A DNA stretch of 40,659 nucleotides, taken from NCBI RefSeq assembly GCF_029267015.1, contig NZ_JARIEA010000057.1, forward strand, positions 1 to 40,659, given 5' to 3'. Positions 7,181-16,045 of the stretch are shown in pieces. The DNA is from Sporosarcina ureae. GTDB taxonomy: Bacteria; Bacillota; Bacilli; Bacillales_A; Planococcaceae. The notes under the pieces were generated by a model, which was not told the origin of the DNA, made no database searches, and worked only from the letters and a program-made list of their open reading frames with translations. Position 1 is the stretch's first letter; each line of letters opens with the position of its first letter. The position numbers and the translations under genes are program-made.

Positions 7181-8410
7181 ATGACTTATGAAAAGTTAAG
7201 CAAGCTATTTTACAAATTAGATGCGGTTTCCTTCGAGAATGAATATAAGAAACGAGTCACTAGTTATGGAAGCATGAACACATCATTACCTATTCGGGCA
7301 TTCAGAAAAGGAAGGGTTGACCGGGAGCATTTTGAGCTTTTCTATGTAATGACACCCGAGCTCATAAAACTGAACAATGAAGCGCTTTTAAACAGTGGTA
7401 AAATTCTATCACTGGTTGGTAAACTTCCTGCTTTTGCAGCACAACCTTACTTTCAACGTCTAATTATTAATGACGCACAAAGTAATAATGAAATTGAAGG
7501 AGTTAGGAGTACAAAGAAAGAACTAAGCCATGCGCTTCAACGCTTACATGAGCCTAATGCAAAAATGAAACGTTTCACTGGGATGATGAAAACCTATCTT
7601 CATATTGAAGAGATCGGTCCTTTTCGTTCACTTGAGGATTTTAGAGCGCTATACGATAATCTGGTTTCCGATGAAATCCCTATGAAGTATGCTCCGGATG
7701 GTCGTCTGTTTAGGAAAGATGAAGTGGAAGTCACAGTGGGATCAAGAATTACACATGTTGGTCTGCAAACTGAAGCAAAAATTGAAGAGGGACTTTTTCT
7801 TCTTATTCAATTTTTACAAGACGATACACATCCAGAGTTATTCCGGTATTTAATTGCACATTATTACTATGAATATATTCATCCTTTTTATGATGGTAAC
7901 GGTAGAACGGGAAGACTGTTAGTTGGTAGTTATCTTTCCAAATATCTAGAACGCTACTCAGCAGTTACGTTCTCCTACGCTATCAATAAAGATAAAGCTA
8001 AGTATTATCAGGCATTGGAAGACGTCCCCTTTCCTATGAATAAAGGAGAATTGACATTCTATCTGAAAAGTATGCTGGAGTTATTGGTTACTGGACAAAA
8101 TAATATACTAGATGACTTATCAATTAGTGAAGCGAAACTAGTTCGTATACAACATTTTCTAATTAACAATTCTCGAGAATTAGGGAAAGAGGAGCAAGAA
8201 ATTCTTTTCTACTTACTTGTATTGACTGTATTCAGTTCCCAAGACGATATATTGGTTAGTCGACTGATTACCTTATCAGGTTACTCGCGATACAAAGTCA
8301 AGCAGGCCCTTGATAAGTTAGAAGAGAAGGGAATTGTCTTTCCACAACAGCTTCGACCGATTTCATACAGTCTGACTGACGACTTTTTGCATGAAACACT
8401 ACATATTTAA
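7181..8410 (+). CDS. Fic domain protein (probable AMP transferase)
   Basis: This 409-aa protein carries the Fic active-site loop HPFYDGNGRTGR with the catalytic His near residue 234. Fic enzymes usually move AMP from ATP to a hydroxyl group of a target protein. An N-terminal Fic_N-like region contains NNEIEGVRST near residue 105. It sits where class II Fic proteins have their inhibitory (S/T)xxxE(G/N) helix, here with Asn in the Ser/Thr position. The C-terminus (SRLITLSGYSRYKVKQALDK) looks like a winged-helix DNA-binding domain, an architecture common in stand-alone Fic proteins. The start at 7181 is preceded by AAGGAG at a rather long spacing of 11 nt. No antitoxin-like partner gene is adjacent. 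Confidence 0.9.
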   Translation: MTYEKLSKLFYKLDAVSFENEYKKRVTSYGSMNTSLPIRAFRKGRVDREHFELFYVMTPELIKLNNEALLNSGKILSLVGKLPAFAAQPYFQRLIINDAQSNNEIEGVRSTKKELSHALQRLHEPNAKMKRFTGMMKTYLHIEEIGPFRSLEDFRALYDNLVSDEIPMKYAPDGRLFRKDEVEVTVGSRITHVGLQTEAKIEEGLFLLIQFLQDDTHPELFRYLIAHYYYEYIHPFYDGNGRTGRLLVGSYLSKYLERYSAVTFSYAINKDKAKYYQALEDVPFPMNKGELTFYLKSMLELLVTGQNNILDDLSISEAKLVRIQHFLINNSRELGKEEQEILFYLLVLTVFSSQDDILVSRLITLSGYSRYKVKQALDKLEEKGIVFPQQLRPISYSLTDDFLHETLHI

Positions 8411-8426
8411 ACCTGTTGATTCCATT

Positions 8427-9359
8427 CTATTCGTTCTCTTCTTCAACGGGCGGAAGCTGCTTGCTCCGACTCCTTATGAACATCTCCAAAGAACCTGAGC
8501 CGAAGATCACACCTGCCACAATAAATATCAACCCGATAAAGTGAGCGGGATAAATGGATTCTCCTAAAAATAGACTAGCGCCAATCAGTGCGAAAAATGT
8601 GTTGAAGTTTAAAAAGATGGAAGCGCGGGCTGCTCCTATTGTTTGAATGGCGGAATTATACGCCATGTGACCCACAGCGGTTGCGATCAAGGCAGAGAAG
8701 ATGAAAACGCCCCAGACAGTAGGTGTTCCTTTACTTAATTCAGCAAAGCCGCCTGGTTCCTTAATGAATGAGACGATGACTAAAATGACGGATCCAACTA
8801 ACATCATATATCCTGTCAATAGTCTAGCATCCATTGTTCTGGATGCTTTTTTGATCAGCATGAAACTAATGGCTTGCGACAAGATCGATAAGAAGATTTC
8901 TACATCTCCAAATGACGTTTTGCCCAATGTTCCACTGCCGCCAAGCACTACAATACTTACGCCTATACCACCGAAGATAAAACCCATAGCCCGTACGCCC
9001 GTGATTTTTTCTTTCAAAATGAAGACCGCTAACGTCGCAGTCAATAGCGGCCCTAGCCCTAAAATCAGCCCCCCGTTAGCGGCACTTGTTCTGGACAGTC
9101 CTTCTGCCAGAAAATAATGATGCAACACGACATTGGTCGCGGCGCCGCCTATGATATAGAGCCATTCTCGATTTCTAGGTAAACGAATTTGCTTAAGAAA
9201 AAACAAGATCATAAAGACTAAAATCGCGGCTGACATAATACGCATCGATGTCATCGTGATGGGATCAAAATACGTGACAAGGTATTTGAGAGCTGACACG
9301 TTAATTCCCCATAAAAACATGACGAGGATCAACGTGATGATGACTTTTAAATCTTTCAT
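8427..9359 (-). CDS. EamA family (drug/metabolite) transporter
   Basis: This is a 310-aa membrane protein with about ten hydrophobic helices in two EamA repeats. The first repeat begins LKVIITLILVMFLWGINVSA; the second contains EIFLSILSQAISFMLIKKAS. Conserved features include the end of the first repeat (LTATLAVFILKEKITGVRAM) and FALIGASLFLGESIYPAHFI at the end of the second. Such proteins export metabolites, amino acids or drugs; the substrate is not visible. The start at 9359 follows GAAAGG at 10 nt; an in-frame ATG at 9416 has no ribosome binding site. It is convergent with the Fic gene with only 16 bp between stops and no hairpin there. The upstream 9360-9537 stretch is AT-rich and holds no gene. 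Confidence 0.88.
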   Translation of the reverse strand: MKDLKVIITLILVMFLWGINVSALKYLVTYFDPITMTSMRIMSAAILVFMILFFLKQIRLPRNREWLYIIGGAATNVVLHHYFLAEGLSRTSAANGGLILGLGPLLTATLAVFILKEKITGVRAMGFIFGGIGVSIVVLGGSGTLGKTSFGDVEIFLSILSQAISFMLIKKASRTMDARLLTGYMMLVGSVILVIVSFIKEPGGFAELSKGTPTVWGVFIFSALIATAVGHMAYNSAIQTIGAARASIFLNFNTFFALIGASLFLGESIYPAHFIGLIFIVAGVIFGSGSLEMFIRSRSKQLPPVEEENE

Positions 9360-9537
9360 AGTGTGTATACCTTTCTTGCAGAATATTTTATAAGCAGTAC
9401 ATCGATTCACAAGCATAGGTGAAATATTTATTATTAGTTCGCACCAATGTGATTTTATTTAAGTAAACTTTATCAATACTTCAAATTCAAGTGAATTATA
9501 ATCTAAAATAATACATTCTTCTGTCAATCTATCACCA

Positions 9538-9579
9538 AAAGACCGCTTGCGCAAATTCATATTTGCACTAGCAGTCTTT
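9538..9579 (-). terminator. Terminator of the catabolic operon
   Basis: AAAGAC...GCAAAT (9538-9556) pairs with ATTTGC...GTCTTT (9561-9579), with a 4-nt loop and three mismatches. It lies just beyond the stop of the Fe-type alcohol dehydrogenase and ends the minus-strand operon. Confidence 0.6.
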
Positions 9580-9600
9580 AACAATTAATGACTAAATTAT

Positions 9601-10773
9601 TTACTGTGAGACGACTCCATCGAACGCAGCCCTATAAATTTTGATGATATCCTCTTTCGCAAGTTCTCTTGGACTTCTAGAAAGAAGCCTTGTTTGTTTC
9701 ATCGCATCTTTTGTCAGTTGATCTAGAGCAGATTCAGGAATATCAAAACCTCTTAAAGTTAATGGAATACCTACATCCATTACCAATCTGGTCAATTCTT
9801 CTACACATCGACTAGATGCTTCTTCCTGTGACATACTAGCAGAACTGAACCCCATTGTTTCATAAATATCTTTCATCCTTTTTTCACAACTAGAACGGAT
9901 ATAGCCCATCACATAAGGAAGCAGAACCGCATTTGAGTTACCATGTGCAATCTGGAATTGCCCTCCAAGGGGATACGCAAGTGCATGCACACCCGCGACT
10001 CCTGCATTGAAAAAAGCTAAACCAGCCAAATAGCTACCATAACTCATATCAGTGCGCGCTTGACGATTTTCTCCGTCCTTAACAGCCGTCCTTAACGAAC
10101 TGCTGATTAAGCGAATAGCCTGTAAAGCCAGCGCATCTGTTATGTTATTTGCACTTTTTGAGAGGTATGCTTCTATGGCATGAGTCAATGCATCCACTCC
10201 CGTAGCCGCAGTCACACCGGGTGGCACAGAAATGGTAAGCGCTGGATCCACGATAGCAACATCTGCTAATAAATAATCATGAGTCACGACATCTTTAGTT
10301 GTTTCTAAGGAGAGTACAGAGATATTTGTAATTTCAGATCCAGTCCCTGCGGTAGTTGGTATCAAAATAAAAGGAAGCCCTTTTTCAATGACTCTTTTTG
10401 TACCGGTTAAATTTAAATAATCTTTTACTTTTCCTTCATGAGGAGCCAAAACGGCGGCTAACTTCGTCAGATCAAGCGCACTGCCACCTCCAACACCTAT
10501 CACCATGTCAAATTGATGAGCGCGTGTATAGTCGACCAATGATTCACCAAGTGCTAATGACGGCTCAGGCATTACATCTGTATAAACATCTATGTCGAAC
10601 TTTCCTGATTTCAGTAGATCCGTCACTTTATCTGTTATTCCGATATCCTTTAGAAACGGATCGGTGACCACTAATATTTTTTTCACTTTAAATCGTTCCA
10701 CTTCACTTAGTAAATGATCCAATGCTCCCCATCCTGTATAACTGACAGGAACAAATGTAGTTTTCTCTGTCAT
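9601..10773 (-). CDS. Iron-containing alcohol dehydrogenase
   Basis: This 390-aa enzyme of the group III (Fe) alcohol dehydrogenase family interconverts an alcohol or hydroxyacid and the carbonyl compound with NAD(P). The nucleotide-binding GVGGGSALDLTK lies near residue 95 and PTTAGTGSEITN near residue 140. The metal ligands are visible as Asp and His in GVDALTHAIEAY, His in GVHALAYPLGG and His in IAHGNSNA. The start at 10773 has GGGGAG 6 nt upstream. It is the last gene of the catabolic series, separated from the SDR gene by 100 bp containing a hairpin, so it may be expressed at a lower level by read-through. The substrate is unknown; possible roles include lactaldehyde/glycolaldehyde reduction or a hydroxyacid dehydrogenase. 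Confidence 0.9.
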   Translation of the reverse strand: MTEKTTFVPVSYTGWGALDHLLSEVERFKVKKILVVTDPFLKDIGITDKVTDLLKSGKFDIDVYTDVMPEPSLALGESLVDYTRAHQFDMVIGVGGGSALDLTKLAAVLAPHEGKVKDYLNLTGTKRVIEKGLPFILIPTTAGTGSEITNISVLSLETTKDVVTHDYLLADVAIVDPALTISVPPGVTAATGVDALTHAIEAYLSKSANNITDALALQAIRLISSSLRTAVKDGENRQARTDMSYGSYLAGLAFFNAGVAGVHALAYPLGGQFQIAHGNSNAVLLPYVMGYIRSSCEKRMKDIYETMGFSSASMSQEEASSRCVEELTRLVMDVGIPLTLRGFDIPESALDQLTKDAMKQTRLLSRSPRELAKEDIIKIYRAAFDGVVSQ

Positions 10774-10823
10774 ATCTATCTCCCCTTACTCATTTTATTA
10801 CTCTTTAAATAAAAAAATAGAAA

Positions 10824-10857
10824 GAGATGAACTGTCCCCAATAGAACGATTCATCTC
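10824..10857 (-). terminator. Hairpin between SDR and Fe-ADH genes
   Basis: GAGATGAA (10824-10831) and TTCATCTC (10850-10857) form an 8-bp stem with an 18-nt loop. On the minus strand it is followed by TTTCTATTTTTTT. It looks like a partial terminator inside the catabolic gene series. Confidence 0.55.
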
Positions 10858-10873
10858 CCTCCTCAAAACGCCT

Positions 10874-11635
10874 TTATGCCCCTCGACCTCCGTCTACATC
10901 AATTAAGCTACCGGTAATCATGCTTGCTTCATCTGAAGCAAGGAATAATACAGCATTTGCGATATCTTCTGCTTTTGCTAATCTGCCAAGTGGTACAGTG
11001 GAAGCAAACTTCTCTTTGCCTTCACCATAATCACCATCTCCAATAAAGCCTTGTAGCATACTTGTTTCAGCCGCTACTGGATTTACACCGACTACACGTA
11101 CTCCATATTCAGCCAATTCAAGTCCTAATGACTTCGTCAGCGTAATTACAGCTGATTTCGTAGCAGAATACATACTGTTGAATGGGCGTGGTTTTACACC
11201 ATTGATAGATGCCGTATTGATGATAACACCAGACTTTTGCTTTTGCATATAGGGGATGACAGCTTGTATTCCAAAGAAAACACCTTTCAGATTCACGTCA
11301 ATCAAAAGATTAGCTAGGTTCTCTGAGACATCTTCAGTTTTCGTCGAGGACATCGGTACTCCTGCATTATTAAACATAATATCAATTGTGCCAAATTCTT
11401 TAGCAGCCTCATCGACCATATCGATGACTTGCTGACGGTTAGATACATCACATACTGCAACTCTAGCCACGCCGCCATCTGCTTGAATTGCTTTCACTGT
11501 TTCTTTTGCTGGTTCTTCATTCAAGTCGACAACAATTACATTAGCCCCTTCTTTCGCGAATCTATATGCAGTTTCTCTACCCATACCAGAACCTGCTCCT
11601 GTAATTACTACTGTTTTATTTTCAAACTTCTTCAT
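10874..11635 (-). CDS. SDR family NAD(P)-dependent oxidoreductase
   Basis: This is a 253-aa classical short-chain dehydrogenase. The cofactor motif TGAGSGMGRE lies near residue 11, NNAGVP near residue 89, and the catalytic Ser in NTASINGV with YSATKSA (YxxxK) follows near residue 150. The C-terminal SMITGSLIDVDGGRGA is the usual family ending. VVDLNEE after the second strand has an acidic residue typical of NAD preference. The start at 11635 follows AGGAGG at 10 nt. It lies 22 nt after the aldehyde dehydrogenase gene, clearly in the same operon. It oxidises or reduces a secondary alcohol intermediate; the exact substrate cannot be told. Confidence 0.9.
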   Translation of the reverse strand: MKKFENKTVVITGAGSGMGRETAYRFAKEGANVIVVDLNEEPAKETVKAIQADGGVARVAVCDVSNRQQVIDMVDEAAKEFGTIDIMFNNAGVPMSSTKTEDVSENLANLLIDVNLKGVFFGIQAVIPYMQKQKSGVIINTASINGVKPRPFNSMYSATKSAVITLTKSLGLELAEYGVRVVGVNPVAAETSMLQGFIGDGDYGEGKEKFASTVPLGRLAKAEDIANAVLFLASDEASMITGSLIDVDGGRGA

Positions 11636-11657
11636 GTCATTATTCCCTCCTAGTAAT

Positions 11658-13115
11658 TTATCGATAGTCGATCCATACATTTTTTACTGTCGTGTAGTTT
11701 TGGATTGCTTCCAGACCCTTTTCACGACCAAAACCGCTCTTTTTATATCCTCCAAACGGAATGGCTACGCCGCCGCCAGCTCCATATCCATTCACGAAAA
11801 CTTGTCCCGCTTGGATCTGATTTGTCATATGATGAACTAACTTCAAGTCATTACTGAATACACTTGCTACAAGTCCATACTCTGTTCCGTTAGCAATCGC
11901 CAATGCTTCGTCAGCTGTATCAAACGGCATTACACTCAATACAGGGCCGAAGATCTCTTCCTGTTCAATGAAACTCCCTACTTTGACATTGTCAAATAGT
12001 GTAGGCTGGATGAAGTACCCGTTTTCCAGACCTTGTTGTTTACTACGGTTTCCACCTAATACAACATTTGCATTACTTTCACGCCCATTGGAAATGGCTT
12101 GCAGGATACTATTCATTTGTCTCTCACTAACTACTGGCCCCATATCCGGGTTATCTAGACCCCTGCCTAATTTTACTTTGGACATTTTTTCTGCAATCTT
12201 TTCTACTACTTCCGCATGAACTTTATTGTTCACTATAATACGGGAAGCTGCTGAACAGGTCTGTCCTGCATTTTGAATGATTACATTTGACGCCGTTTCA
12301 ACTACTTTATCAATATCTGCATCACCAAATATTATGATTGGTGATTTACCTCCTAGTTCCAGATTAACTGGAGTGATATGATTGGCGGCTGTTTTCATAA
12401 CCTGAATACCTGTATTAAGTGAACCTGTAAACGTTAAGTGATGAATATCAGGATGATCAGATAGCGCCTGCCCTGCTACTGAACCATATCCTGTGATAAC
12501 ATTCAATACACCTTTAGGCAAACCAGCCTCGTGAGCAATTTCCGCCAGACGCAAGATTGAAAGGGATGCATCTTCTGCAACTTTTGCCACTACCGCGTTA
12601 CCTGCCGCCAAAGCAGGTGCAAAACCACGTGAAGACAATTGTAGTGGATAATTCCATGGAATTATTTGCGCAGATATGCCAATAGGCTCGCGTATCGTAT
12701 AATCTGCTATTCCTTCACCCAAGGGAATACTCGTACCAAAGATCTTGTCTGCTATTCCTGCATAAAAACGGAAATAACCTATGGCTGCATCTACGTCTGC
12801 TAGTGCCTGTTTATGTGGTTTGCCCACGTCCAGACTTTCGATATATGCCAATTCTTCTTTATACTGTCCTATTCGGTCCGCTACGCTAAATAAAATATTT
12901 GCACGCTCTGAAGGCGTAAAGCGCTTCCAATCAGCTTCATATGCTTTTTGACTGGTGCTCACTGCGTGGTTAACGTCTCCCGTATCCCCCGCAGCAATCG
13001 TTGACATCACTTGTCCTGTGGAAGGATCATACACATCGATTTCCTTTCTGGAAATTGCATCTACACGTTCCCCATTTATAAACATTCTTCCATCCAATCG
13101 ATATTGAGCATCCAT
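11658..13115 (-). CDS. NAD(P)-dependent aldehyde dehydrogenase
   Basis: This 485-aa member of the ALDH superfamily oxidises an aldehyde to the carboxylate. It contains the substrate-channel and cofactor region IIPWNYPLQL, LTFTGSLNTG, the general base Glu in NLELGGKSPII near residue 255 and the nucleophile Cys in NAGQTCSAAS near residue 288. The C-terminal end (FGGYKKSGFGREKGLEAIQN) is characteristic of the betaine/gamma-aminobutyraldehyde/glycolaldehyde dehydrogenase side of the family. The start at 13115 has AAGGAG 7 nt upstream, and the gene lies 17 nt after the lyase gene. In this operon it could oxidise a short hydroxyaldehyde; this is inference. Confidence 0.92.
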   Translation of the reverse strand: MDAQYRLDGRMFINGERVDAISRKEIDVYDPSTGQVMSTIAAGDTGDVNHAVSTSQKAYEADWKRFTPSERANILFSVADRIGQYKEELAYIESLDVGKPHKQALADVDAAIGYFRFYAGIADKIFGTSIPLGEGIADYTIREPIGISAQIIPWNYPLQLSSRGFAPALAAGNAVVAKVAEDASLSILRLAEIAHEAGLPKGVLNVITGYGSVAGQALSDHPDIHHLTFTGSLNTGIQVMKTAANHITPVNLELGGKSPIIIFGDADIDKVVETASNVIIQNAGQTCSAASRIIVNNKVHAEVVEKIAEKMSKVKLGRGLDNPDMGPVVSERQMNSILQAISNGRESNANVVLGGNRSKQQGLENGYFIQPTLFDNVKVGSFIEQEEIFGPVLSVMPFDTADEALAIANGTEYGLVASVFSNDLKLVHHMTNQIQAGQVFVNGYGAGGGVAIPFGGYKKSGFGREKGLEAIQNYTTVKNVWIDYR

Positions 13116-13132
13116 TTTAAAACTCCTTTTCT

Positions 13133-14515
13133 CTATGATTTCAACTGATACTTCTTTTGAAGTACATTCCAGCTGTCAACTGTTCTTTTAGAAATCGCTA
13201 CTGCTTCCCCTATATAATGAAGTGGATTACATGCTTCCTTTATGTCCGCCACAGACAGAATCCGTGTAACATCCCGATCTTTAATTAAAACATCTACAAG
13301 CTCTTTGTCTTCCTGATCAGCTCTTTGACAGACGTCATACATTTTCTCATGCGCCACCTGTTTTCCAAGCTTGTTCGTTAATTTCATCATTACGGATTCC
13401 GCCATGATCAAGCCATGATCTTTTTTTAGGTTGTTTTTCATCATTTCAGAATCAACCGCCAATGAATCTAGCGTTTCATTCATCAATAAAAGTGATCCAG
13501 CAGTACCTACACAAATCATCGGCACCATATCCCACTCTGCTTGCCATTCTCCTGTAGCGCGCTCATGCCCTGGCGCTAATGTCTGGAAAAGACCAGATAC
13601 TAATGAGATGTTGATAGTCGTCATGCCGATAATTGTCTCGCTGCTTATTGGATTTTCTTTTTGAGGCATCGTGGAAGAGGCCCCACGCAACTTCCCTTTC
13701 GCTTCAGAAACTTCTTTAATTTCTGTACGCGCCAAGTCCGCAATCTCTCGTGCCATCTTTTTAAGAGTACCGCTAATCAATGCTTGTAGATTTGCATACT
13801 CTACAACGATATCTCTCGCGACATGCCATGGACCATCAGGCACATTCAGCTCCAAAATCTCACAATATCTGATACGGACCTGTTCAGATTTCCCACCGAG
13901 CGTTGCCAATGTACCGGCTGCTCCAAATAATTGCCCTACCAATAATCTGCTTTTCATTTCTTGTAGACGTTGAAGATGACGAGTGATTTCCGCCAGCCAA
14001 ACAGACACTTTCATTCCGAATGTGATTGGAACCGCTTGCTGACCATGTGTTCTGCCTGCCTGTGGTGTATTCGCATGTTTCTCAATAATAACGGCACATG
14101 AATCTCCCGTATGCACCAGTAATTCTTCCAACCGATGTACTGCATTTTTTAGTTGCAGAATAATGCCGGTATCCATAATATCTTGTGTTGTCGCACCCCA
14201 GTGTACGTATCCGCCAGAATCACCTGCAGCTTGAGATAGCCTTTTGACTAAAGGTACGATTGGGTAGCCAACATTTTTTACTTCATCCCAAAAGCCCGTT
14301 ATATCTAACTTTTCGTATTTTGCACTTTCTTCTATTTCTTTCGCCGCTTCTGCAGGAATGATTCCCACTTCAGATTGCGCTTTGGCTAGTGCTACTTCCG
14401 ACCTCAACCAACCCTCGAACATGGCTTCCTGTGTGAAAAACTCTACAGTCGTTTCATCGCCATACGTATCAAATAACGGAAATATCATTCTGTTTTTCAT
14501 AGTCTTCACTGTCAA
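13133..14515 (-). CDS. Lyase of the aspartase/fumarase/adenylosuccinate-lyase superfamily
   Basis: This 460-aa enzyme has the superfamily signature GASSTMPQKENPISSE near residue 280, the flexible loop with the catalytic Ser. Two further conserved regions are visible: YVHWGATTQDIMDTG near residue 100 and AGRTHGQQAVPITFG near residue 155. The overall pattern is closest to the PcaB / adenylosuccinate-lyase branch. Members cleave C-N or C-O bonds to release fumarate, or cycloisomerise muconates. No purine or aromatic-pathway genes lie nearby, so a catabolic C-N or C-O lyase acting on a succinyl compound is a fair guess only. The start is uncertain: TTG at 14515, GTG at 14509 or ATG at 14500, none with a clear ribosome binding site. 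The gap to the kinase gene is 11 nt. Confidence 0.85.
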   Translation of the reverse strand: MTVKTMKNRMIFPLFDTYGDETTVEFFTQEAMFEGWLRSEVALAKAQSEVGIIPAEAAKEIEESAKYEKLDITGFWDEVKNVGYPIVPLVKRLSQAAGDSGGYVHWGATTQDIMDTGIILQLKNAVHRLEELLVHTGDSCAVIIEKHANTPQAGRTHGQQAVPITFGMKVSVWLAEITRHLQRLQEMKSRLLVGQLFGAAGTLATLGGKSEQVRIRYCEILELNVPDGPWHVARDIVVEYANLQALISGTLKKMAREIADLARTEIKEVSEAKGKLRGASSTMPQKENPISSETIIGMTTINISLVSGLFQTLAPGHERATGEWQAEWDMVPMICVGTAGSLLLMNETLDSLAVDSEMMKNNLKKDHGLIMAESVMMKLTNKLGKQVAHEKMYDVCQRADQEDKELVDVLIKDRDVTRILSVADIKEACNPLHYIGEAVAISKRTVDSWNVLQKKYQLKS

Positions 14516-14526
14516 ACACCACTTCC

Positions 14527-16041
14527 CTATTCTTCTAGTTCGTTCAATCTGTATGAAAGTGCTTTAGTTTGTGTATGCAAGTCTTTATAGATGGAGAACA
14601 AGGACTTGTACAACTGAACCGTCTCAATATTCGGTTCTATATGTGTTGTGACGATTTGATTCACTTTAACCGCTTCAGTTAGATTTGAATACCAGCCTAC
14701 TGCAGTCGCCGCTATCAAACATGCACCAAAAGCAGCGTCTTTATGCTTTGGTACTTCTATTGTGACATCCAGTATATTAGCCAAGATTTCAGACCAAACC
14801 TCGCTCTTACCTCCACCACCTAGTATTTTGACACTTTTAGAAGGCGTACCGGGCAATTCACTCGATGCGTCTTTCAATGAGTAACCGACCCCTTCCAAAA
14901 CTGATCGCGCAAAATGAAAGCGATTATGTCGAGCCGTCATCCCGAAAAAGCTAGCTCGTAAATATGGGTCCCAATGCGGAGATCGTTCTCCATTTAAATA
15001 TGGTTGGAATAGTAATCCTTCTGAACCTACTTTAATTTTTTCTACTTCACGGTCTAACTCCATATATACGTTCTTTATATCTGGATTCTCTAGCCAGTCA
15101 CTGAAAAAAGTTTCTGTGAACCACCGATAGGAAGAAGCCGCGAAGTTCGTACCACTGTTTTGATATTTTAAACCATTTGTCGGAAAACTGTATGAGGTCA
15201 AGTTTTGATTGGTATGCCGCTCTTTAGAAAGTAATGAAAAGTTTCCTGCAGTCGCTAGCTTCACTACTGCATCACCTTCTTCAGTTGCACCGCTACCATA
15301 CACCTCAGCTGCCGTGTCTGTAGTCCCCATAATAATTGGTATTCCACTTGGAAGGCCTAAGATGTCCGCCATTTCTTTTGTCAGAGAACCAGCTTGCGCC
15401 GTCGCCTCATAAATAGAAGGGAAGATGGATGCATCTAATCCCACCAAGTCCAGCAATTCTTGGGACCACTTTCCCTCATAGATATCAAACAGCATTGATC
15501 CTTCCGCTTCAATTAGATCAGTACCTAGTTCACCTGAAAAACGATATCTCACATAGTCTTTTTCGAATAACACTTTGTGGACTTGCTTTAATACATTCGG
15601 TTCATGTTTCTTCAACCAGTATAGGTGGGGGAGCGTCCATGTGGGCGTAGGATAATGATTTGTCTGTTTATATATTAGTGAACCATATTCTTTTTTTAAT
15701 TTTGTTGCTTCTTTCCCACTCCTCTGATCATTCCACATGATAACGTCACGCAAGACATTCATGTCTTTTCCTAATAAAACACCAACATGTGCAGGAGCAG
15801 TAAAAGAAATACCTTTAATCTCCTTTTTCTGCTTAGGTGAAAATTCTTTTATAACCTCTCGAATACCTTTAATCGCGGCATCGATCCACTCTTCGGGTTT
15901 CTGCTCCACCCACCGTGCGTGCTTATAATAAGATGGATAAGAAACAGATGCCTCAGAGATAATATTCCCATTGGAATCCAAACAAGTTGTTTTACAGCTT
16001 CCTGATCCATGATCGATCCCCAAAACATATTGTGTACTCAA
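14527..16041 (-). CDS. FGGY-family carbohydrate kinase
   Basis: This 504-aa sugar kinase has an actin-like ATPase fold. The N-terminal phosphate-1 motif is VLGIDHGSGSCKTTCLD, followed by KGISFTAPAHVGVLLGKDM and the conserved WNDQRS that contacts the sugar. The C-terminal FGGY domain includes FQPYLNGERSPHWDP and the ATP-binding KILGGGGKSEVWSEILANIL. It phosphorylates a pentulose, polyol or related sugar; xylulose kinase is the nearest general type, but the substrate is not determined by sequence alone. The start is TTG at 16041, 7 nt after GAGGTG, and 4 nt separate it from the upstream dehydrogenase stop. Its presence shows that the pathway passes through a phosphorylated, sugar-like intermediate. 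Confidence 0.9.
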   Translation of the reverse strand: MSTQYVLGIDHGSGSCKTTCLDSNGNIISEASVSYPSYYKHARWVEQKPEEWIDAAIKGIREVIKEFSPKQKKEIKGISFTAPAHVGVLLGKDMNVLRDVIMWNDQRSGKEATKLKKEYGSLIYKQTNHYPTPTWTLPHLYWLKKHEPNVLKQVHKVLFEKDYVRYRFSGELGTDLIEAEGSMLFDIYEGKWSQELLDLVGLDASIFPSIYEATAQAGSLTKEMADILGLPSGIPIIMGTTDTAAEVYGSGATEEGDAVVKLATAGNFSLLSKERHTNQNLTSYSFPTNGLKYQNSGTNFAASSYRWFTETFFSDWLENPDIKNVYMELDREVEKIKVGSEGLLFQPYLNGERSPHWDPYLRASFFGMTARHNRFHFARSVLEGVGYSLKDASSELPGTPSKSVKILGGGGKSEVWSEILANILDVTIEVPKHKDAAFGACLIAATAVGWYSNLTEAVKVNQIVTTHIEPNIETVQLYKSLFSIYKDLHTQTKALSYRLNELEE

Positions 16042-16045
16042 ATCA

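Noticed and set aside
8411..8426. Terminator between the convergent Fic and EamA genes
   Set aside because: Only 16 bp with no hairpin; any terminator must lie within a gene end.
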